From: Corallococcus carmarthensis
Lineage (GTDB): Bacteria > Myxococcota > Myxococcia > Myxococcales > Myxococcaceae
DNA: 59,577 bases
Assembly (NCBI RefSeq): GCF_003611695.1
Contig: NZ_RAWE01000041.1
Coordinates: forward strand, 1-59,577
Reading direction: 5' to 3'
The position numbers and the translations under genes are program-made. Within the stretch, counting starts at the first letter, position 1; the number at the start of each line of letters is the position of its first letter. The notes below the pieces were generated by a model. It did no database searches, was not told where the DNA came from, and saw only the letters and a list, made by a program, of their open reading frames with translations. Shown in pieces: positions 54,538 through 59,577 of this stretch.

Positions 54538-55431
54538 CTAGTTCCGCCGCGCCGTCTGGTGCAGCTCCAGCACGATGTTGCCGCCCTTGAGCAGCCGCAC
54601 CGCGCCGGACGTCTGGCTCACGACGAGCGCGATGCAGTGGGTGGTGGAGGTGATGCCCGCCGCGGCCGCGTGGCGCGCGCCCAGGCCCAGGGGAATCTTC
54701 ACCGTGTCGTCGTTGGCGGACAGGTAGCGGCCCGCGGACAGCACCACGCCGTCCTCGCGGATGACGAACGCGCCGTCCAGCACGGAGAAGTTCTTGATGG
54801 CGTCGCGGATCTTCGGGTCGAGCACGTTGCGCTCGGACTCCGACAGGCCCTGGAATGGGTTGATGGTGAGCTGCCGGCTCTTCTCCAGCACGGCCGTGTG
54901 GTCGCCAATCGTGATGATGGTCCCGATGGGATGGCCTTCGAAGCCCTCCTGGCCAATCTGGAGCGCCAGCTGGATGAGCGCGTCCACCACCTGCGAGTTG
55001 AACTCGTCGCCCAGCTTCACGCCCTCGATGGCCAGCCGGTCGTCCAGCGACCCGCCAATGCGCATCTGCATCAGCGTGTCCGGCGCGCGGCCCACCTTGC
55101 CCGTCATGCAGAGCACGAGGTCGCCTTCCTTGAACGCGCCCTGGGACAGCGCGGACACGAGCGCCACCTTCACCCGTTCGGTGCGCGAGTAGTCGTACGC
55201 GGGGATGACGAGCGCGCGGACCTTCTTGTGCTGGTGCTCCTGCGCCAGCTTTTCCAGCGTCACCGCGTAAACCAGCTTCTTGCGCGCGGCCTTACCCCGG
55301 AGGTCCTCCGGCGGAATGGGCGTGTCGCAGATGTAGAGGAAGTGGTCGACCTCGCTCTTGGCGGCCAGGGAGAGCGCCGAGCGCAAGAATTCCCGATCGA
55401 ACTTCGTGTTGTCGCTCAAGGCGCCCCTCAT
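54538..55431 (-). CDS. Diadenylate cyclase with pyruvate-kinase-C-like N-terminal domain (CdaZ-type)
   Basis: 297 residues. The N-terminal ~145 residues (VDHFLYICDTPIPPEDLRG...VRALVIPAYDYSRTERVKVALVSALSQGAFKEGDLVLCMTGKVG) resemble the C-terminal domain of pyruvate kinase, a combination known from CdaZ enzymes. The DAC domain follows: FSVLDGAFVIREDGVVLSAGRYLSAND (DGA at 219-221, the catalytic Asp), PLGLGARHAAAAGITSTTHCIALVVSQTSGAVRLLKGG. The RHR triad of DisA is partly changed here: R253-H254 followed by Ala, not Arg. It would make c-di-AMP, a second messenger for osmotic balance and signalling. No obvious transmembrane helix, so cytoplasmic. Divergent from dksA across 113 bases. Confidence 0.85.
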   Translation of the reverse strand: MRGALSDNTKFDREFLRSALSLAAKSEVDHFLYICDTPIPPEDLRGKAARKKLVYAVTLEKLAQEHQHKKVRALVIPAYDYSRTERVKVALVSALSQGAFKEGDLVLCMTGKVGRAPDTLMQMRIGGSLDDRLAIEGVKLGDEFNSQVVDALIQLALQIGQEGFEGHPIGTIITIGDHTAVLEKSRQLTINPFQGLSESERNVLDPKIRDAIKNFSVLDGAFVIREDGVVLSAGRYLSANDDTVKIPLGLGARHAAAAGITSTTHCIALVVSQTSGAVRLLKGGNIVLELHQTARRN

Positions 55432-55457
55432 GCACCCACGTTTTAAAGCAGGTCAGC

Positions 55458-55485
55458 TTGACACTGGGAACTGCATGAATAAAGC
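55458..55485 (+). promoter_or_regulatory. Candidate promoter of the DksA-family gene
   Basis: Consensus TTGACA at 55458-55463, 16-base spacer, then TAAAGC at 55480-55485; distance to the GTG start is 59 bases. The leader contains a run of seven T (55496-55502) between short GGGCC/GGCCC arms. Only the -35 is strong. Confidence 0.35.
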
Positions 55486-55544
55486 TTTCGGGCCCTTTTT
55501 TTCGGGGTCAGGCCCCCTCTACCCGTCCAACGGAGCCGCAGGCT

Positions 55545-55907
55545 GTGAACCAGAAAGATCTCAAGCGTTACAAGAAGATGCTCGAGGACAGCAAAACGAG
55601 CCTGCTCGAAAGCGCGAAGAAGACCCTGGTGGAGGAATCGTCCTTCGACACGGACGACCTGCCTGACGAAATCGACCAGGCCGCCTCCGAGTACACCCAG
55701 TCCATGGTCTTCCGCCTGAGGGATCGCGAGAAGTTCCTCCTGCAGAAGATCGACGCCGCCCTCAAGCGCGTGGAGGACGGCACCTTCGGCATCTGCGAGC
55801 GCTGCGAGGAGGACATCTCCCCGAAGCGTCTGGATGCGCGTCCGGTGACGACGCTCTGCATCCGCTGCAAGGAGGAACAGGAGAAGAAGGAGAAGTCCTA
55901 CGGCTAA
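55545..55907 (+). CDS. dksA: DksA/TraR-family zinc-finger regulator
   Basis: 120 residues from GTG 55545. Coiled coil: LKRYKKMLEDSKTSLLESAKKTLVEESSFDTDDLPDEIDQAASEYTQSMVFRLRDREKFLLQKIDAALKRVEDGTFGICERCEEDISPKRLDARPVTTLCIRCKEEQEKKEKSYG. The acidic coiled-coil tip lies in DTDDLPDEID, the C4 zinc finger is CERC (residues ~84-87) and CIRC (~105-108). DksA-type proteins bind the secondary channel of RNA polymerase and, with ppGpp, adjust ribosomal and stress promoters. Length is shorter than E. coli DksA (151) and similar to short DksA or TraR-like proteins. Another secondary-channel factor, GreB, is encoded in the same window. Divergent from the cyclase gene. Confidence 0.9.
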   Translation: MNQKDLKRYKKMLEDSKTSLLESAKKTLVEESSFDTDDLPDEIDQAASEYTQSMVFRLRDREKFLLQKIDAALKRVEDGTFGICERCEEDISPKRLDARPVTTLCIRCKEEQEKKEKSYG

Positions 55908-55922
55908 GGCCGTGGCTTCTCC

Positions 55923-55955
55923 GGACCGCACGGTGCTCCATGGCCCGTGCGGTCC
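55923..55955. terminator. 11-bp inverted repeat between convergent genes
   Basis: GGACCGCACGG (55923-55933) and CCGTGCGGTCC (55945-55955) are perfectly complementary, with an 11-base loop, 16 bases after the dksA stop and before the convergent FHA gene end (55985). There is no T run, so termination is plausible but not certain. Confidence 0.5.
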
Positions 55956-55984
55956 TCGCAGCGCGGTGCGGTGACGACGCTGCT

Positions 55985-56752
55985 TCAGGCCGCCGCGGGC
56001 TGGATCTCCACCCGCAGCAGCTGACGGCCGATGAGGAAGTGATCGCCGTTGTCGACGAAGGTCGGCCCCGCCAGGCGGATGAACGTGCCGTTGGACGAGC
56101 CCACGTCGCGCACCATCAGCCGGTCTCCGCGCACCTGCAGCAGCGCATGCCGCCCGGACACGAAGCCGTCCGTGGGGAAGGCGATGTCGCCCTGCTCACG
56201 ACCCAGCAGGTTGTCGCCGTCCTTGAGCGGGTAGGCCGCGCCGCGCAGGCCGCCCTCCAGCAACTGGATGAGCCGCAGCCGGTAGCCCGGATCCGGCGAG
56301 CCCCACACCTGCGTGCCACCGGGCCCGAGCGCCGCGGTGGAGATGGGCTCCAGCACCAGGCGCTGACGGCCCAGGCGCAGCTCTCCGCCGGCGGGCAGCT
56401 CGCGCTCCTGGCGCAGGCGCACGAAGACGCCGTTGGCGCCGCCCACGTCCTCGATGGCGAGCCTGGCGCCGGAGAAGAAGAAGCGCGCCTGCACGGGCAT
56501 GATGAACGGGTCGTCGTTGAGCGCGATGTCCGCCTGCTGTCCGCAGGTGAGGGTGTCGCGCTGCATGCGCACGAGCGACTCGGGGCCGCCGTCCGCCCGC
56601 ACCACGCGGATGGAGACCTGCGGGCGCGACGAGACGTGCGCCACGGCCATCACCATGGTCCCGGAGCGCAGTGCCGAGCCGCAAGCTCGGCACACAGTGG
56701 CATCCCGGGAATTCTCGGTGTCACAGCGGGGGCAATATTCCACGGCGTCCAT
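55985..56752 (-). CDS. Zinc-ribbon, double-FHA domain protein
   Basis: 255 residues from ATG 56752, supported by AGAAGGG upstream and because DAVEYCPRCDTENSRDATVCRACGSAL starts a zinc ribbon (CxxC at ~7-10 and 23-26). Two FHA domains follow: first, VRMQRDTLTCGQQADIALNDDPFIMPVQARFFFSGARLAIEDVGGANGVFVRL, with weaker conserved residues; second, GDNLLGREQGDIAFPTDGFVSGRHALLQVRGDRLMVRDVGSSNGTFIRL, with the classic GR-SxxH-NG pattern for phosphothreonine binding. No signal peptide. The divergent gene is a Ser/Thr kinase with the same kind of zinc ribbon, suggesting a shared signalling module. The first FHA may be degenerate. Confidence 0.82.
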   Translation of the reverse strand: MDAVEYCPRCDTENSRDATVCRACGSALRSGTMVMAVAHVSSRPQVSIRVVRADGGPESLVRMQRDTLTCGQQADIALNDDPFIMPVQARFFFSGARLAIEDVGGANGVFVRLRQERELPAGGELRLGRQRLVLEPISTAALGPGGTQVWGSPDPGYRLRLIQLLEGGLRGAAYPLKDGDNLLGREQGDIAFPTDGFVSGRHALLQVRGDRLMVRDVGSSNGTFIRLAGPTFVDNGDHFLIGRQLLRVEIQPAAA

Positions 56753-56864
56753 GCGAGCATCCCTTCTAGCAGGCCCGCGCCGCGTTGGGGGGCCCGACAG
56801 CGCACGGCTTGCTCCCCACCCGAGGGGCATGGTGAAGTCCCGCCCCCACTGACTGGACGCTGAC

Positions 56865-58547
56865 GTGTACTGCCCTTCCTGCGGCGCTGACGCCGAAGAC
56901 TCTTCCCGCTACTGCCCCGCCTGCGGCGCGACGCTCCTGCGCTCGGCGGAGGGCGGCGACGAATACGTGGGCAAGACGATTGCCTCCAAGTACCGGGTGG
57001 AGGCCCTCATCGGCGAAGGCGGCATGGGCAAGGTGTACCGCGCCCGTCAGCTCGCGTTGGACAAGGTGGTGGTGCTGAAGGTGCTGCGCCACACGCTGCT
57101 GTCGGACGAGCGCACCGTCGCGCGCTTCCAGCGCGAGGCCAAGGCCGCCAGCCGCCTCAACCACCCCAACTCCATCAGCGTGCTGGACTTCGGCCAGGCC
57201 GACGACGGCGCGCTCTTCATCGCGATGGAGTACGTGGCCGGGCAGGACCTGCATCAGATCCTCAGCCGCGAGTGGCCGCTGGGCGAGGCGCGCGTGGTGC
57301 GCATCGCCCTCCAGATTCTCAGCGCGCTGTCGGACGCGCACGGCGCGGGCGTCATCCACCGGGACCTGAAGCCCGAAAACATCATGGTGGAGCAGCGCCG
57401 CAACGAGCCGGACTTCGTGAAGGTGCTGGACTTCGGCATCGCGAAGATCACCGACTCGCAGGACGAGGGCCCGGCCCTCACGCGCGCGGGCTTCGTGTGC
57501 GGCACCCCCGAATACATGTCGCCCGAGCAGGCGCGGGGCGCGGTGTTGGATCACCGCTCGGACCTGTACGCGGTGGGCGTCATCCTCTACCAGCTGACGA
57601 CGGGCCTGCTCCCCTTCGAGTCCGACTCGGCGGTGGGCTTCGCCACCAAGCACCTCACCGAGGAGCCGCCCCCGCCCACGCGCCGCCGTCCGGACGCGCG
57701 CATCTCCCCGGGCATGGAGCGGCTGATCCTCCGCGTCCTGTCCAAGGATCCGGATGACCGGCCGGCCAACGCCGGGGCCTTCAAGACGGAGCTGCTCGCG
57801 GTCGACAAGGAGCGCCGTCGCGGTGGCGCCAGTGCCAGTGCCAGTGAGACGGGGGGGCGCCGTCCCCAGGCCTCCGGCGTGCTGGCCCCCATCCCGCGCA
57901 AGTCGCAGGCCGCGCAGAACGCCTCCCGCAACGACACGGGCTGGAACGACGTGACGGTGGAAGCCACCGTGCAGGGGCTGCCCCACTCGCGCACGCCGGT
58001 CTCTGAAGAGTCCACGCTCGCGTCCGACGGCACCCGGACCTCCGTGGCCGCGCCCGCCTCCAGTGGTGGCGACGGCATCATCCTCTTCTTCAAGGCGCTC
58101 ACCACGGTGCTGGTGCTGGGGGCGGTGGGCTTCTTCGTCTACTACTTCGGCATTGGCGCGGGCAGCGGCTCCGAGGGGGGCCAGTACGTGGCGCCGCCCA
58201 ACGCGCCCCGGCTGCTCACGGCGGGTTCGGATCAGCCCGAGTACTTGCGGCAGATCCCCAGCAACGCGCGCAACGTGGACAAGGCGCGCAAGCTGACGCT
58301 GGACGGGGACCGCGACGTGCTGGCGGGAGAGCTGACCCGCGCGACCTCCAGCTACAAGGAAGCCTTCCTCTACAACCCGGAAGCGGAGCTGGCCCTCAAG
58401 CTGGGCGAGCTGTACTGGCAGCGCGATAACACCGACGAGGCCCGCGGCTGGTGGGTGCGCCACCTGACCGACATGCCGGACTCGCGTGCGCGTGCGTACA
58501 TCGAGGTCCGGCTGGGCAGCCCGGTGGCGCGGCCTTCGGCGCCCTGA
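56865..58547 (+). CDS. Zinc-ribbon Ser/Thr protein kinase with transmembrane segment (Hanks type)
   Basis: 560 residues from GTG 56865. Zinc ribbon YCPSCGADAEDSSRYCPACGATLL (~2-24). Kinase domain ~43-310: YRVEALIGEGGMGKVYRA (P-loop 50-55), catalytic Lys72 in VVLKVLRH, GVIHRDLKPENIMV (HRD 165-167), FVKVLDFGIAK (DFG 189-191), GTPEYMSPEQARG and SDLYAVGVILYQLTTGLLPFE. A Ser/Gly/Arg-rich linker follows, then a membrane helix at ~405-430 (IILFFKALTTVLVLGAVGFFVYYFG). The C-terminal ~120 residues are helical (EYLRQIPSNARNVDKARKLTLDGDRDVLAGELTRATSSYKEAFLYNPEAELALKLGELYWQRDNTDEARGWWVRHL), TPR-like, and probably extracytoplasmic. All catalytic residues present. Confidence 0.93.
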   Translation: MYCPSCGADAEDSSRYCPACGATLLRSAEGGDEYVGKTIASKYRVEALIGEGGMGKVYRARQLALDKVVVLKVLRHTLLSDERTVARFQREAKAASRLNHPNSISVLDFGQADDGALFIAMEYVAGQDLHQILSREWPLGEARVVRIALQILSALSDAHGAGVIHRDLKPENIMVEQRRNEPDFVKVLDFGIAKITDSQDEGPALTRAGFVCGTPEYMSPEQARGAVLDHRSDLYAVGVILYQLTTGLLPFESDSAVGFATKHLTEEPPPPTRRRPDARISPGMERLILRVLSKDPDDRPANAGAFKTELLAVDKERRRGGASASASETGGRRPQASGVLAPIPRKSQAAQNASRNDTGWNDVTVEATVQGLPHSRTPVSEESTLASDGTRTSVAAPASSGGDGIILFFKALTTVLVLGAVGFFVYYFGIGAGSGSEGGQYVAPPNAPRLLTAGSDQPEYLRQIPSNARNVDKARKLTLDGDRDVLAGELTRATSSYKEAFLYNPEAELALKLGELYWQRDNTDEARGWWVRHLTDMPDSRARAYIEVRLGSPVARPSAP

Positions 58548-58634
58548 GTGCCCGTGAAGTCCGGCTCGGCGGAGCCCGCGGCTCGGCAACGCCCGGCTCG
58601 GTGACGCCCGGACCCGTGCGGCCCGGGCTCCCCG

Positions 58635-59577
58635 TCAGCCCAGCGTCTCCACCTGCATGACGTGCTGGCCCAGGCGCACGCGGTCGCCCGGACGCAGGGG
58701 GCGCTCCGTCGCGGGCGGGATGCGCACGAAGGTGCCCAGGCCGCCGGAGAGGTCGCGCAGCATCGCGCCCGTCGCCGTGGGGCTCAGCTCGCAGTGCCGG
58801 CCGGCGAGCCCCTCGTCGTTCGGGTACGCCAGGTCGCAGTGCGCCTGCCCGATGGTGAGCAGCGCCGCGGCTGTCACCACCGCGCGGCCCGCCCTGCCAC
58901 CCATGTGCACCTCTTCCACGCCGTACAGCGCCTGGCCGAGCGGCACCGGCGAACCGTACGGGTTGGGACGGCCCGCCACGGGCGGAGGGGCCTCCACGCG
59001 GCCAGTGAAGCGGAACAGCCGCTGGCCGGCGCTGAAGAGGGCGCGCGGCGCCAGGGGCTCCGTGCCGGCGAAGGTGACGTAGACGCCCGACGCGCTCGAC
59101 TCGTCGCGCACGAAGAGGGCGCCGTCCTTCACCAGGAAGGTCGCGTGCAGCGGCGACACGAAGACGTCGTCCGGGAAGAGGATGGCGCCGCGCTGGCGGC
59201 CCACCACGCAGCCCGTCACCGGCAGCTTGTAGCGCTGGCCGCGCGTCGTCCCGGCGATCACCGCCAGGCCGAAGCGCGACGCCACCGGCGCGGGCCGCGC
59301 CGTGGCACCCGTGGGCGTGGGAGCCGTGGGAGGCGTGCCGGCCGGGACCGGGGCCGTGGCGCCCGTACCTCCCCGAGGCGGCAGCGCGCTGTCCGGCACC
59401 GGCGGGGGCGGACGGGTGTTCGCGGGCGGCAGGGCCGGTCCGTAGCCTGCTCGAGGCGGGGGCGGCGTCCCGGCGGCGGGCTGCGCGGCCCGGCGGGCCT
59501 CCACCATCAGCCCCTGGGCGGCAGTGGGCGGAGGGGTGCGCGCGGAGGGCTTGAGCCCGGGCGGCACCGCGCTGGGC
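58635..59577 (-). CDS. Pro-rich double-FHA domain protein (5' end beyond window)
   Basis: A frame running in from the right edge without a stop; a GTG at 59567 is possible but the frame continues upstream, so the true start is probably outside. The visible N-terminal ~110 residues are Pro/Ala-rich (LPPANTRPPPPVPDSALPPRGG). FHA 1: GLAVIAGTTRGQRYKLPVTGCVVGRQRGAILFPDDVFVSPLHATFLVKDGALFVRDESSASGVYVTF. FHA 2: LLTIGQAHCDLAYPNDEGLAGRHCELSPTATGAMLRDLSGGLGTFVRI. The first keeps the GR...SxxH...S-SGVYV order; the second also has the GRHCEL variant. Its layout parallels the 55985-56752 FHA protein, so they are related. Probably a partner or substrate reader of nearby kinase signalling. The kinase gene is convergent to it. 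Confidence 0.8.
   Translation of the reverse strand, partial: PSAVPPGLKPSARTPPPTAAQGLMVEARRAAQPAAGTPPPPRAGYGPALPPANTRPPPPVPDSALPPRGGTGATAPVPAGTPPTAPTPTGATARPAPVASRFGLAVIAGTTRGQRYKLPVTGCVVGRQRGAILFPDDVFVSPLHATFLVKDGALFVRDESSASGVYVTFAGTEPLAPRALFSAGQRLFRFTGRVEAPPPVAGRPNPYGSPVPLGQALYGVEEVHMGGRAGRAVVTAAALLTIGQAHCDLAYPNDEGLAGRHCELSPTATGAMLRDLSGGLGTFVRIPPATERPLRPGDRVRLGQHVMQVETLG

Noticed and set aside
58548-58634. Short CCGGCTCGG repeats after the kinase gene
   Set aside because: Imperfect, only 60 bases, explained by GC-rich composition; no regular array or hairpin.

Overview
The window is GC-rich, uses G/C-ending codons throughout, packs genes with ATGA/GTGA overlaps, and carries several FHA and Hanks-type kinase genes, a GreB-PhoH-DnaK housekeeping stretch and many lipoprotein or secreted genes. 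This fits a myxobacterium, probably a Corallococcus/Myxococcus-like member of the Cystobacterineae. That assignment is an inference from gene content; no rRNA is present.

Region 1 (1-26471, all + strand) is the distal part of an extracellular contractile injection system (eCIS) locus, i.e. a phage-tail-like particle. In order it holds a C-terminal scrap of a small conserved tail-cluster protein, a DUF4255 tail terminator/cap, a Pvc15-type AAA+ ATPase, a small companion, a CIS tube adaptor, a LysM-like protein, a hub (gpD-like), a separate spike (gpV/gp5 OB-fold), an unknown Ala-rich protein, a gp25-like wedge, two baseplate-J proteins, a gpI-like/beta-helix giant, a DUF6519/beta-helix giant (candidate fibre), a small helical protein, a 1,814-residue DUF4157 (eCIS core domain) effector candidate, and a 185-residue helical gene that may be its immunity or accessory partner. 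Sheath and tube genes are not in view and presumably lie upstream. The genes overlap or nearly abut, so they look like one transcription unit.

Region 2 (26527-36097) has five genes on the minus strand: a lipoprotein with a hydrolase-like elbow, a SAM methyltransferase, an AsmA-like protein, a secreted M20 amidohydrolase and a second methyltransferase. A divergent 968-residue secreted protein built from two tandem homologous halves follows.

Region 3 (36106-39494) looks like a decayed genomic island at the 3' end of tRNA-Glu. A ~90-bp direct repeat (tRNA 3' end plus its terminator hairpin) bounds 3.3 kb containing a degenerate IS630-type element, an IS91-type transposase remnant and one intact FAD-dependent monooxygenase. 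The intact tRNA-Glu(TTC) and tRNA-Lys(TTT) sit at its right edge.

Region 4 (39815-59577) is mostly core-like: greB, a hypothetical gene, a PIN-PhoH ATPase, a DUF493 gene, a methyltransferase, a DAGK-family lipid kinase, dnaK, a hypothetical gene, a DCC-type thiol oxidoreductase, a MoxR ATPase / VWA / coiled-coil operon, a CdaZ-like diadenylate cyclase, a DksA-family regulator, and a signalling group made of a zinc-ribbon FHA protein, a divergent zinc-ribbon Ser/Thr kinase and a second double-FHA protein cut by the window edge.
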